Part shown: piece by piece, positions 21,926-28,742 of the stretch
Layout: every line of letters begins with the position of its first letter
How positions within the stretch are numbered: position 1 is the first letter of the stretch
Source: a virus
Direction: 5' to 3' (one strand)
DNA length: 28,742 nucleotides
IMG/VR virus record: IMGVR_UViG_3300017725_000048
Location: 1 to 28,742 of that record
Position numbers and translations under genes: made by a program
Notes under the pieces: model-generated
What the model was told of the DNA's origin: nothing
Database searches by the model: none
What the model saw: only the letters and a program-made list of their open reading frames with translations

Positions 21926-22363
21926 TTAGGTATCCGTTGGTACTTTTTTCTTACCAATGTTGTATTTCGTTTCCAAAGACCAATCTGGTTTCTCTTTGAA
22001 GGCAATAACTTTTATTTGATTCAAAGGAGACACATCAACAATTTTATCCAAACCTTCTTCAGAAATCTGGATAAGACCCCAGTCTACTAAAAGTTTTACA
22101 ATACGATTACGACGTTGAACATCATTCACAGTCAAGTTTGCTCTCTTTCCATCAAGAGCAAACAGTTCTTTGAAGTGTACGATGTAATAACGTCCCTGCT
22201 TATGTAAAATATGACAGGACTGGTATAATTTTTTTTCTTTACGACTCGCTACACCGATACGAGTAAGAGTTTCACGTACTTTGAGGAAGTCGTCTGGTTC
22301 TTGTAGAACCACCTCAATCATTTTGTCAGGCGACCATTGGTAAATCGGTTCACTACCATTCAT
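21926..22363 (-). CDS. regA: RegA translational repressor
   Basis: T4-like RNA-binding protein that blocks ribosomes at the initiation region of many early mRNAs. From residue 15 the match to T4 RegA is strong: MIEVVLQEPDDFLKVRETLT, then RIGVASRKEKKLYQSCHIL, YYIVHFKELFALDG, LLVDWGLIQI and KVIAFKEKPDWSLETKYNIG. The extra 14 residues (MNGSEPIYQWSPDK) are typical of cyanophage versions. ATG 22363 is chosen because GGAGG lies seven bases upstream and the ATGA overlaps the gp62 stop; ATG 22321 would give the exact T4 start but lacks a ribosome site. The gene ends before the terminator at 21844-21870. Confidence 0.95.
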   Translation of the reverse strand: MNGSEPIYQWSPDKMIEVVLQEPDDFLKVRETLTRIGVASRKEKKLYQSCHILHKQGRYYIVHFKELFALDGKRANLTVNDVQRRNRIVKLLVDWGLIQISEEGLDKIVDVSPLNQIKVIAFKEKPDWSLETKYNIGKKKVPTDT

Positions 22364-22740
22364 TTCAATCCTCCAGTGTCAAATCGTTGTCGAATAATGT
22401 TTAGTTGCTCATCAGATAGTAGAGGAAGCACTTGCCTTGCCTTTTCGTCACTATACCCATAGTATTTTTTGACGGTCTGGAGGTTTGATAACTCTTCTTT
22501 CCGCATCCAAGGAGAAAATCTCTTCTTAGATCTCAGACTATTTAGAAAGAAGTCATATTGTAACTTTTTATCTAGATGATTATTGATGTTCATCTCATTT
22601 GCATACATCAATGAATCAATATGACCAGACATGCATCGGTTGACAATGTATGGTAGATATTTTGACTCTAGCAACGGATCTTCATCGATCAAATTGGTTT
22701 TAGTTTCGTTGATCGACTTCAACCAGTCCTTCAAGTCCAT
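22360..22740 (-). CDS. 62: Clamp loader small subunit, T4 gp62-like
   Basis: Partner of gp44 in the T4 clamp loader, needed to place gp45 on DNA. The 126-residue protein has the T4 gp62 signature: LKDWLKSINETKTNLI, YLPYIVNRCMSGHIDSLMYA, NEMNINNHLDKKLQYDFFLN and RSKKRFSPWMR. T4 gp62 is longer (187), but cyanophage forms are this short. Normally it directly follows gene 44; here about 4.6 kb lies between them. ATG 22740 lies within the end of the 50-residue gene (10-nt overlap), and the stop overlaps regA as ATGA. Confidence 0.92.
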   Translation of the reverse strand: MDLKDWLKSINETKTNLIDEDPLLESKYLPYIVNRCMSGHIDSLMYANEMNINNHLDKKLQYDFFLNSLRSKKRFSPWMRKEELSNLQTVKKYYGYSDEKARQVLPLLSDEQLNIIRQRFDTGGLK

Positions 22741-22883
22741 TTGTTTTTACGGCGAATAATAATGCAGTCGTTTTTGTAGTCAGGAACAAACTCAATAACC
22801 TCTTCGGCATCCCAACATAACTCTTCATAGAGACTATTGAGAGTTGCCATGTCATCCCAGAGGTCTGTTGGTTGTTCTCCCAT
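22731..22883 (-). CDS. Small acidic phage protein (50 residues)
   Basis: ATG 22883 to TGA 22731. The peptide reads MGEQPTDLWDDMATLNSLYE then ELCWDAEEVIEFVPDYKNDC and IIIRRKNKWT. It is acidic and helical with two tryptophans, and its composition is that of a real protein. GGAAG stands five bases before the ATG, and the end overlaps the gp62 start by ten bases. Similar short acidic proteins lie beside gene 62 in cyanophages. Function unknown; no catalytic residues. Confidence 0.75.
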   Translation of the reverse strand: MGEQPTDLWDDMATLNSLYEELCWDAEEVIEFVPDYKNDCIIIRRKNKWT

Positions 22884-22916
22884 AACTTCCACCAAATTGA
22901 CAGTCTAGCATATTAT

Positions 22917-23360
22917 CTATCGATTGAAAATCCTTTGCTTCAATTCTGTAGTCCATTTATCATAGTAATTTGTTGATTTCAACTCTTTTCTAGCATCCTC
23001 CAACTCCTTTCTTTTCTGCACCAACAGTAAAGTCATACCACTATTCAAATGTTGACCATCAACTACCTCTACCAAATCTGGATGTTCTTCTAAGAACAGA
23101 AACTCTGGATAGATCTTATTACATTTCTCTGCAAGTTCCATTACCTTCTCAGCAGTCTCACACTCTATGACAAAAATAACTACCTCTTTAGTCCACTCCT
23201 TTGCCATGTACCCCACAATCTGAGGGAACTCTTTATACTCAATGACTTCAACTCTTTTACGAAGGAAAGCACCCTTTGCAAATGGACAAGGTGGCATACC
23301 ACCAAACGCTTCACTAGGAGTGGTGAGCATCTTGATCCAATTAGTCAGTGTAGAATTCAT
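22917..23360 (-). CDS. Conserved PCPFA-motif protein beside amidinotransferase
   Basis: A 147-residue soluble protein. PSEAFGGMPPCPFAKGAFLR has a single conserved-looking Cys in P-C-P-F-A, followed by an alpha/beta core (VEVIEYKEFPQIVGYM, KEVVIFVIECETAEKVMELA, EFLFLEEHPDLVEV) and a helical tail. The pattern recalls small proteins such as DUF1415, which share a PCPFA entry, but the match is short. ATG 23360 overlaps the amidinotransferase stop as ATGA, so the two are made together and may act in one pathway. Reaction unknown. Confidence 0.75.
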   Translation of the reverse strand: MNSTLTNWIKMLTTPSEAFGGMPPCPFAKGAFLRKRVEVIEYKEFPQIVGYMAKEWTKEVVIFVIECETAEKVMELAEKCNKIYPEFLFLEEHPDLVEVVDGQHLNSGMTLLLVQKRKELEDARKELKSTNYYDKWTTELKQRIFNR

Positions 23361-24697
23361 GCTATAACTTTAGATTGATAGTCTTCACGGTCTGGGAAGA
23401 AGTCTTTGCACTCACCTTGACGAGAAATGTCAGATGTGACACAGTGCAGACCACCATCCCAGAAGTAACGGTGTCGAAGGTTCAGGATGTGAGGAGTCAC
23501 ACCATGACGTTCAAAGGCGTCGAACACCTTCTCATTATAACCGTTACAGATGACGTTGTTCTCGTCGATTACAAGCATGTTTACGTCGAAGACAGACTCC
23601 TCAACGTACAGTTGCCAGTGATTCAACCAGACATTCATGTATTCTATCAGATCATCATTGTCTTCTTCACCCGCAACAAAGTATTTGCCACGATTCTTTT
23701 CCTTCATCTTGAGAAATCCTTCAACCTTGTCCCAGGACTCCCCACTGATAGAGCAAATATCCCAACCAGGAAACAATTTTTCACAATCTTCAGTTCCTTT
23801 TAGAGAAACTACTAATCCAGGTTTGATAACACAGGTAGAACCGTCACTGTGTCCAGTGTTTGCCAAATAATTGATACGATTAGTGGGAAATAAACCCCTC
23901 AACTTATCGTCAAAACTACTTTGGTTGATTTTATTGATAACATTACAAAAACTGAAGTACAAATCACGACCACAGCGGATAGAAGTGGCAGTATTGATGT
24001 GTTGATCATAAACAATGGGAACGTTATTAGTTTTCAACCACTGCTCTATAGTAGAAAATGGGTAAAACTGTCCTGTAGAAGGGTATCTTTGACTATTTCC
24101 AATCTGCATCGTCTCGGCAAGAGTAATTTGCTCTCGCATTTTTTCTATATCAATACCCATCAAGGTTTTTGAACTAGTATGATAGTTCTTTCTTGTCCTA
24201 AATTTGAACAAAGACATACTTGTAGACAAGTTTTTGCCTGGTTCTAAAGCATCTTCAAGTAGTTTTGCCAGTAGTCGCTCACGAGACCCATTACCCTCAG
24301 ACTTTCCATTGACCAACTGATCAAAAACGTGACGGATATCAATCTTGTCACCGAATTTTTGACTAGGCATGTAAAAAGTATCACCCATCATTGCCGTGTA
24401 GTCACGGGGTAACATGGGCGGGTAGCAGGTTACCTGCCCTTTTCCGATAGGTGCATTCTGTCTGCCGTCCACATAGGCATCAGGGTCATCACAGAGGTCT
24501 GTACGGAGTACTTCGACACCAAACTCCCCCAGTTTGTCAGCAAGTTTATCTAGATCTTCACAAGTCTCCTGACAGATCCTCTCCATGACAGGACGAACCT
24601 TATCATTTTGAATTCTAGACATGTACTCAGGAGGAAAGCATCTTCCAACCGCACATACTTTTAGAGGATCCCAGTGTTGATATACACTAGGTTTCAA
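23357..24697 (-). CDS. Amidinotransferase-like enzyme (GATM/ADI superfamily)
   Basis: A 446-residue protein of the guanidino-modifying superfamily, which moves or hydrolyses amidino groups of arginine through a Cys intermediate. It shows HWDPLKVCAVGRCFPPEY near the N-terminus (compare the DPL-VG entry of glycine amidinotransferase), a GRDLYF segment with Asp about 245, GHSDGSTCVI (His about 283) and FWDGGLHCVTSDISRQG, whose Cys (about 419) is the expected nucleophile. So the catalytic Cys, His and Asp are all present. Start: TTG 24697 overlaps the previous stop as TTGA, with GGAG nine bases upstream; TTG 24712 is the longer alternative, and no ATG precedes the conserved core. The acceptor is unknown. 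Confidence 0.88.
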   Translation of the reverse strand: MKPSVYQHWDPLKVCAVGRCFPPEYMSRIQNDKVRPVMERICQETCEDLDKLADKLGEFGVEVLRTDLCDDPDAYVDGRQNAPIGKGQVTCYPPMLPRDYTAMMGDTFYMPSQKFGDKIDIRHVFDQLVNGKSEGNGSRERLLAKLLEDALEPGKNLSTSMSLFKFRTRKNYHTSSKTLMGIDIEKMREQITLAETMQIGNSQRYPSTGQFYPFSTIEQWLKTNNVPIVYDQHINTATSIRCGRDLYFSFCNVINKINQSSFDDKLRGLFPTNRINYLANTGHSDGSTCVIKPGLVVSLKGTEDCEKLFPGWDICSISGESWDKVEGFLKMKEKNRGKYFVAGEEDNDDLIEYMNVWLNHWQLYVEESVFDVNMLVIDENNVICNGYNEKVFDAFERHGVTPHILNLRHRYFWDGGLHCVTSDISRQGECKDFFPDREDYQSKVIA

Positions 24698-24993
24698 TCT
24701 CTTTGTCTCCAATCATCACATCGTTCTTGATGAAACCAATCTTGGATATCATCCGCACCATCAAACTTCTTCTTGTGCTCGGTCGGGTCCGGAGATCCAA
24801 GATTTAGATCATTGAAAAAACCGTCATCCGGATTCAAAACCTCCCTCCTAGCACGGTTCAACCAAGTCTTTGCTGTTGTATTTGCTTTGGCAAGTTTGTT
24901 TGCCCAGATCATATCTGCTAAAGGAATCTCTTCATGGTTTACAATTTTCTTGCAAATGTTTTCCAGTCGCAATCGATACTGAGTTGACAGCAT
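24694..24993 (-). CDS. Conserved cyanophage protein, 99 residues
   Basis: MLSTQYRLRLENICKKIVNH, then EEIPLADMIWANKLAKANTT and WLNRARREVLNPDDG, with an acidic-aromatic end (IQDWFHQERCDDWRQRD). I recall this as a frequent cyanomyovirus gene near the clamp loader. It is helical and soluble, with no membrane segment or catalytic motif. ATG 24993 follows the short tandem repeat at 25012-25037; the stop overlaps the amidinotransferase TTG. Function unknown. Confidence 0.8.
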   Translation of the reverse strand: MLSTQYRLRLENICKKIVNHEEIPLADMIWANKLAKANTTAKTWLNRARREVLNPDDGFFNDLNLGSPDPTEHKKKFDGADDIQDWFHQERCDDWRQRD

Positions 24994-25011
24994 AGTATTG
25001 AATTAGACGTT

Positions 25012-25037
25012 ACTATCTAGTAGAACTATCTAGTAGT
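25012..25037. repeat. Two tandem 13-bp units with palindromic core
   Basis: Plus strand ACTATCTAGTAG occurs twice, 13 bp apart (25012 and 25025). Each unit contains the near-palindrome ACTA-TC-TAGT. The second copy contains the TAG stop of the Dam gene, and the remaining bases form most of the gap before ATG 24993. It may be a protein-binding site or a replication-slippage product. Confidence 0.6.
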
Positions 25038-25863
25038 TCATAAGTAGCAGTTCTTTTCGTTGTGTTTGATTTTCCATATAATCACCAACAGAACGCATGG
25101 TATAAGTCAGATCAAACTCACCTGCTTTCCACTGGTCACCAAACCGATCTTCTACCATTTGATCAGAGTTGTAACTAATCAGGCAGGCAGGTTGTGCTAC
25201 ATTACATTGAGCAGCAAAATCATCATGATCAAAAGACTTGTGCATAGATCCTCTACGACCGTATAGGTTGTCTTTGATGTCATACGGGGGATCAAGATAG
25301 ACGAATGCATTGTCCATATCACCGAGAAGAGATTCATAGGAAGCATGACTAATCTTCCAGTTTTGAATCAACTCAGAAAACTGAGACAAACGATCAATAC
25401 CACTCTGACTGAAGTTCTGGTTACTCGCCTGCTTAGAGAAAGAAGAGGATTCAGTCAACCCACTGAAGGAACACTTGTTTACAACATAGAAAGCACAAGC
25501 ACGGTCATGGTTAGAACGTGACTTATCATTGATAATTAGTTTACACTCACCACAGAGAACCCGTGCAGTGTCAGGATTATTATGCTCTTGCTTTGCTTTA
25601 GTGAGAGTCCGAACCATACGGTTTCCATCTCTCTGAAGTTCTTTCCAAAAATTGATAAGAGGTTCATACAGATCACAAACCTCAACATTCAAACTAGGAA
25701 ACTGTTGGGTCGCCCAGATTGCCATGCTACCACCACCCAGGAAACACTCCTTATATGTGGTGTACAAAGACAAGTCAGGAAGATATGGGTAGATTTTTTT
25801 TACAGCACGTGATTTGCCACCGGGATAGCGAAGAGGTGTCTTGAGTTTGAATGACTTGTACAT
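25030..25863 (-). CDS. dam: DNA adenine methyltransferase, Dam-like (D12 class)
   Basis: N6-adenine methyltransferase of 277 residues. TPLRYPGGKSRAVKKIYPYL and ECFLGGGSMAIWA are the S-adenosylmethionine-binding N-terminus (FxGG motif I). FVYLDPPYDIK carries the catalytic DPPY motif IV. The variable middle contains NHDRACAFYVVNKCSFSGLT and a QSGIDRL region for target recognition. T4 and E. coli Dam act on GATC; GATC sites are frequent in this window. ATG 25863 shares a base with the stop of the possible nuclease gene upstream (TAATG). The TAG stop lies in the tandem repeat. Confidence 0.93.
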   Translation of the reverse strand: MYKSFKLKTPLRYPGGKSRAVKKIYPYLPDLSLYTTYKECFLGGGSMAIWATQQFPSLNVEVCDLYEPLINFWKELQRDGNRMVRTLTKAKQEHNNPDTARVLCGECKLIINDKSRSNHDRACAFYVVNKCSFSGLTESSSFSKQASNQNFSQSGIDRLSQFSELIQNWKISHASYESLLGDMDNAFVYLDPPYDIKDNLYGRRGSMHKSFDHDDFAAQCNVAQPACLISYNSDQMVEDRFGDQWKAGEFDLTYTMRSVGDYMENQTQRKELLLMNY

Positions 25864-26381
25864 TACAGGATCTGTTGAAGGTTTTCTAAAATTTCAGAGG
25901 ATGACATAGTTTTCTCTGAAGGTGTGATGTTCTCTGCAAGCATAGTATACTCTCCTGGTTCTAGTTTGAACTTAGCAACAGGTGACTTCTCAGTGAAGTA
26001 AATACGCTTTTCAACGGTGTCCCAGTCTGTAATAGCAATACTCATGGACCTCGTATCTACAAGAATCATATAGTCAAATGTCTTATCTACTACCTTACTT
26101 TCACCACGAAAATTCTTCAAGTCAATAGCAGTCGTGCTGCCATTCTTATTGAACATCTTGAGTTTGCCTTTCATTTCATAGGCATGCTCATCAGACTCAA
26201 AGTCCATACCGTCTTTGTAGTCACCTACGTATCGCAATTGACCGTCACTCCATTTAGCGAAGGACTTCTCCTGCAACCAGGTACGGATAGTCTTGAAGGC
26301 ATTTGACTTCATCTGAGTTGTATTGGTTGCTGCTACGCATCCAAAGAACTCTTCAAGGTTTATGCGGTCAATGTCAAACAT
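25863..26381 (-). CDS. Conserved protein, possible nuclease partner of Dam
   Basis: A 172-residue protein from MFDIDRINLEEFFGCVAATN. Residues about 60-73 read DFESDEHAYEMKGK: an acid followed nine residues later by E-x-K (Glu69, Lys71), and a later IDLKNFRG. This is a plausible PD-(D/E)XK nuclease core of restriction-enzyme type. The rest is beta/alpha with KTFDYMILVDTRSMSIAITD and a helical tail. It is coupled to dam by TAATG. I cannot confirm the fold; a methylase accessory protein is an alternative. The TTG at 26405 gives a longer frame, but ATG 26381, overlapping the epimerase stop by eight bases, is preferred. Confidence 0.7.
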   Translation of the reverse strand: MFDIDRINLEEFFGCVAATNTTQMKSNAFKTIRTWLQEKSFAKWSDGQLRYVGDYKDGMDFESDEHAYEMKGKLKMFNKNGSTTAIDLKNFRGESKVVDKTFDYMILVDTRSMSIAITDWDTVEKRIYFTEKSPVAKFKLEPGEYTMLAENITPSEKTMSSSEILENLQQIL

Positions 26382-27261
26382 TACAGAGTTGTGACTGAAG
26401 ATCAATCGTTGGTTCCCATCCTAGCATATTTTTTGCTTTTGTGTTGTCGGCAAGGGTTTCCTGTGCTTCCCCTTTGCGAGCGGGGATGTAGGTCACGTTG
26501 TCTGAAATCATAGCAGCAACCTCGTTTACAGAGTAGTTCTTACCCGTTCCAACGTTTACAGCGATTCCAGAAATATTAGTTTTGAGAGCACACATGTTTG
26601 CTTCTACCACGTCATCGACATGAGTGAAGTCCCTACGTTGAGTCCCGTCACCAACAATTGTCAGTGGTTCACCTTTCCGTTCCTGTTCTTGGAACAGACC
26701 GATTACAGGGGCATACACACCCCTTAGAGGTTGTCTCGGACCATAGACGTTGAAGTACCTAAGCGTAATCGTCCGCAGTTTATGTAGACGATAATACATG
26801 TAACAGAATTTTTCAGCAGAAACTTTACTTGCTGAGTATGGGTTCAAACAATCTGTTGGCATTGACTCCACAAGAGGTGGGGTATTGTTCAACCCATAGC
26901 AAGATGAAGTTGAAGAATTGACGAAACGTTGTACGCCAACCTCACGTGACAATTCCAACATGTTACATGTGCCGATCACATTCGTTTGAACACAGTCAAA
27001 CGGATCTGCCATGGCAAGTTGAATTCTGGACTGTGCTGCTAGATGAAAGACTGCATCAACACCTTTGAAGACTGGACGACACGCATCAATGTCTCGAATA
27101 TCTAAGACATGATTCTCTGCGTCATCTTCGTACCAGTTGAAAGCATCGTTGGACTCTGCTGATTCGTTGTCAATAACAACAACTTCATGTCCATCATGGA
27201 GCAAACGGGATACTACATGAGATCCAATAAACCCAGCACCACCGGTAACTAGACATTTCAT
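26374..27261 (-). CDS. NAD-dependent sugar-nucleotide epimerase/dehydratase
   Basis: Extended short-chain dehydrogenase of 295 residues. The N-terminal Rossmann motif is MKCLVTGGAGFIGSHVVSRL (GxxGxxG), with VVVIDNE for the NAD ribose. FHLAAQSRIQLAM, NSSTSSCYG and NPYSASKVSAEKF (Tyr142-x3-Lys146 catalytic pair) follow, then LRYFNVYGPRQPL and GDGTQRRDFTHVDDV. Members interconvert UDP- or GDP-sugars (epimerases such as GalE, or dehydratases). The substrate cannot be told. It probably serves glycosylation, and could feed the glycosyltransferase at 13.0-13.7 kb. ATG 27261 overlaps the stop of the 27-residue gene (ATGA). Confidence 0.92.
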   Translation of the reverse strand: MKCLVTGGAGFIGSHVVSRLLHDGHEVVVIDNESAESNDAFNWYEDDAENHVLDIRDIDACRPVFKGVDAVFHLAAQSRIQLAMADPFDCVQTNVIGTCNMLELSREVGVQRFVNSSTSSCYGLNNTPPLVESMPTDCLNPYSASKVSAEKFCYMYYRLHKLRTITLRYFNVYGPRQPLRGVYAPVIGLFQEQERKGEPLTIVGDGTQRRDFTHVDDVVEANMCALKTNISGIAVNVGTGKNYSVNEVAAMISDNVTYIPARKGEAQETLADNTKAKNMLGWEPTIDLQSQLCNV

Positions 27262-27341
27262 TTGCCTTTACCAATCAACCAAACTGAACATACAACAACG
27301 GCAAGAGCAAGTGCACCGTAAACAATAATAACTGCTAACAT
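27258..27341 (-). CDS. Tiny membrane peptide (27 residues)
   Basis: ATG 27341 to TGA 27258 encodes MLAVIIVYGALALAVVVCSV followed by WLIGKGK. About twenty consecutive hydrophobic residues and a basic C-terminus make a classic single membrane span, N-out or cytoplasm-tailed. It ends in ATGA with the epimerase start and begins 12 nt after the gp44 stop. The Shine-Dalgarno is weak. The regular hydrophobic composition and the coupling argue that it is real. Function unknown. Confidence 0.65.
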   Translation of the reverse strand: MLAVIIVYGALALAVVVCSVWLIGKGK

Positions 27342-27353
27342 TTTTTTAGATGG

Positions 27354-28301
27354 TTATGATTTGAATTCGCAATTGACCATAATTTCGGTCATAGCTGCTA
27401 GTAAATTGATTTCGTGATCTGCTGCAAAAGCAGACTGATATTGATATTTTGCAATAATCAATACCGCTTCAGGAATAGATTTTGGTTTCATAGAATCATA
27501 GATTGCGTTGTAGACACCCCTAAGAATAGTATTAGGATCATTGTCTAAGTTCTGCACAATCCATTTCCTAACATTAGGAAACTCTTTCTTCGCAATAAAT
27601 TTGACTAACTCACTAGTATTGACGTTAGTCAATTCCGAAAGCACAGATGTATGTATGACACCATCACTTCTGTGTCTTTGCAATTCGTTGAGGACCCTTC
27701 TCCAGTCAGGGAAATGCTTATTGATAAGTTCCGCTAGAATATTAGGATCACACTCAACACCCTCATTCTTGAGGATGGTCTGGAGTCTCTTGAAAAACAG
27801 TGCTGCTATTTTTGGTTTCTCTTTCCCTGTAATTCCGAAATCGACCACCGCGCATCGGCTGTGGAGAGGTTCAATAATTTTGTTCTTGTAATTACAGGTA
27901 AAGATGAATCGACAGTTGTTGTAGAACGCTTCGATGTTAGCTCGGAGAAGGAGTTGTACATCATGCGTAGTGTTATCTGCCTCATCAATGATGATGACCT
28001 TGTGATTAGATTCTGACGTAAGAGAAACAGTTGAAGCAAAATTCTTTGCTTGGTTGCGAACTGTGTCCAGGAATCGCCCTTCATCGGATCCGTTGATAAC
28101 GTAACAATCAACCCCAAGTTCTTGACACAGTGCTTTAGCAACTGTGGTCTTACCAATACCAGGAGGTCCAGCAAGAAGTAAGTTGGGGATTTCACCACTA
28201 TTTACAAATTCCTGGAAAGTTTTCTTGAGGTTGTCCGGGAGAATACATTCCTCAATTGTTGTGGGACGATACTTCTCAACCCACAAGTAGTCATTACTCA
28301 T
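27354..28301 (-). CDS. 44: Clamp loader large subunit, T4 gp44-like (AAA+)
   Basis: ATPase subunit that with gp62 opens and loads the sliding clamp. The 315-residue protein (T4 gp44 has 319) starts WVEKYRPTTIEECILP. It has LLLAGPPGIGKTTVAKALC (Walker A, 45-52), KVIIIDEADNTTHDVQLLLR (Walker B DEAD, 106-109), sensor 1 in RFIFTCNYKNKI, and PLHSRC, the SRC motif. The C-terminus is a helical collar. ATG 28301 has AGGAAA directly upstream and overlaps the AbrB-like gene by eight bases. Gene 62 is not adjacent, as it usually is. Confidence 0.96.
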   Translation of the reverse strand: MSNDYLWVEKYRPTTIEECILPDNLKKTFQEFVNSGEIPNLLLAGPPGIGKTTVAKALCQELGVDCYVINGSDEGRFLDTVRNQAKNFASTVSLTSESNHKVIIIDEADNTTHDVQLLLRANIEAFYNNCRFIFTCNYKNKIIEPLHSRCAVVDFGITGKEKPKIAALFFKRLQTILKNEGVECDPNILAELINKHFPDWRRVLNELQRHRSDGVIHTSVLSELTNVNTSELVKFIAKKEFPNVRKWIVQNLDNDPNTILRGVYNAIYDSMKPKSIPEAVLIIAKYQYQSAFAADHEINLLAAMTEIMVNCEFKS

Positions 28302-28452
28302 TTTCCTGTTTCCTCAAATAGTATGAACCATCATCGTATATGGTAGGAATCCACTCTAACACATCTCCTTCCTTCCAACCAGTTTCTTTGAGGAGTTCTT
28401 CAGGGAGATTTAGAATCCCATTTTCATCGACAGCCAAAGTAAATTTTTTCAT
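28294..28452 (-). CDS. Small AbrB/MazE-like protein (52 residues)
   Basis: ATG 28452 to TAA 28294. MKKFTLAVDENGILNLPEEL then LKETGWKEGDVLEWIPTIYD and DGSYYLRK fit the swapped-hairpin AbrB/SpoVT fold: the G-x-L/I-x-L-P-E-E-L-L core followed by W-x-x-G-D. Such proteins dimerise and bind DNA as transcription regulators or as antitoxins. No toxin gene is seen beside it, so a regulator role is more likely. It overlaps the preceding stop (ATGA) and the gp44 start. Confidence 0.75.
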   Translation of the reverse strand: MKKFTLAVDENGILNLPEELLKETGWKEGDVLEWIPTIYDDGSYYLRKQENE

Positions 28453-28742
28453 TTTCCAGAAGTATCGTAACCCAATTTATCATCTTCCTTTTTCATTTCT
28501 TCTATCGTCCAAGAACCGCCTACACCACCATCCATATTCACAGTGATCTCTTGCTCTACGGGAGGAGTATATGAGTGATGAGGTTTGTGTTCCCTATCCA
28601 TTGGTTTGGAAGATTCAATGGGATCACGAGAAAGGTTTTTGATAACAATGAATGCATCTTTGTTATATTTACGAGTGCCAATAGGAGACTGCCACTTCTT
28701 ATTATACTCCTCACCCACATCAATACCAGAAACCTGAGTGCC
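28449..28742 (-). CDS. C-terminal part of an unidentified phage protein
   Basis: The frame is open to the window edge, so its start lies outside; a GTG at 28718 is available but probably internal. The visible 97 residues include YNKKWQSPIGTRKYNKDAF, then IVIKNLSRDPIESSKPMD, a His/Pro-rich stretch, and VNMDGGVGGSWTIEEMKKED. It is hydrophilic, with no motif I recognise. Its TGA overlaps the AbrB-like ATG as ATGA. In T4-like phages the gp45 clamp gene is often near gp44, but this end does not resemble gp45. Confidence 0.65.
   Translation of the reverse strand, partial: GTQVSGIDVGEEYNKKWQSPIGTRKYNKDAFIVIKNLSRDPIESSKPMDREHKPHHSYTPPVEQEITVNMDGGVGGSWTIEEMKKEDDKLGYDTSGK

Noticed and set aside
25012-25037. 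Repeat as a CRISPR-like or attachment-site element
   Set aside because: Only two short adjacent units with no spacer, and no integrase or Cas gene.

Overview
The window is a stretch of a T4-like marine myovirus, of the kind that infects picocyanobacteria (Synechococcus/Prochlorococcus). It carries T4-type core genes: DNA polymerase gp43, UvsX, helicase gp41, primase gp61, clamp loader gp44 and gp62, RegA, and class Ia NrdA/NrdB. Among these sit genes typical of cyanomyoviruses: MazG, an Hsp20, a TRAP-type binding protein, a SWM-repeat virion protein, 2OG-Fe(II) oxygenase, DUF2061, and several small conserved proteins. No photosynthesis gene, tRNA, integrase, insertion sequence or CRISPR array was seen, and the host is not shown by the sequence.

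Every gene I can support lies on the minus strand, so transcription runs from high to low coordinates. Packing is very tight. Most junctions are 1-nt (TAATG/TGATG) or 4-nt (ATGA) overlaps, which points to translational coupling. GTG and TTG starts are used several times, and several published-length ORFs would start too early if the longest reading were taken.

From the upstream end: 28.7-27.3 kb holds a partial gene, an AbrB-like 52-residue protein and clamp loader gp44. From 27.3 to 22.7 kb an accessory block separates gp44 from gp62: a 27-residue membrane peptide, a sugar-nucleotide epimerase, a possible nuclease paired with a Dam methyltransferase, an amidinotransferase-like enzyme and partners. 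From 22.7 to 21.3 kb are gp62, RegA, a tandem-terminator gap and Hsp20. From 21.3 to 12.6 kb are a pol-beta-type nucleotidyltransferase, a small protein, gp43, a 56-residue protein behind an extended -10 promoter, a cytidylyltransferase-like protein, UvsX, an oxygenase, gp41, MazG, a glycosyltransferase, DUF2061 and a TRAP binding protein closed by a strong terminator.

From 11.6 to 4.5 kb comes a less familiar block: a PP-loop (asparagine-synthetase-like) protein, a possible PD-(D/E)XK-like protein, a degenerate nucleotidyltransferase, two lysine-rich proteins, a SWM-repeat protein and small conserved proteins. Three T4-style late promoter boxes (NATAAATA) sit 25-30 nt before three of these starts (69 nt if the third gene uses its GTG start), so this block is probably late/virion related. 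From 4.5 to 0 kb a consensus-like sigma70 promoter drives primase, nrdA, nrdB and a further small gene cut by the window edge.

Together the genes describe replication and recombination, nucleotide supply, control of translation, modification of DNA or metabolites, and part of the virion set.
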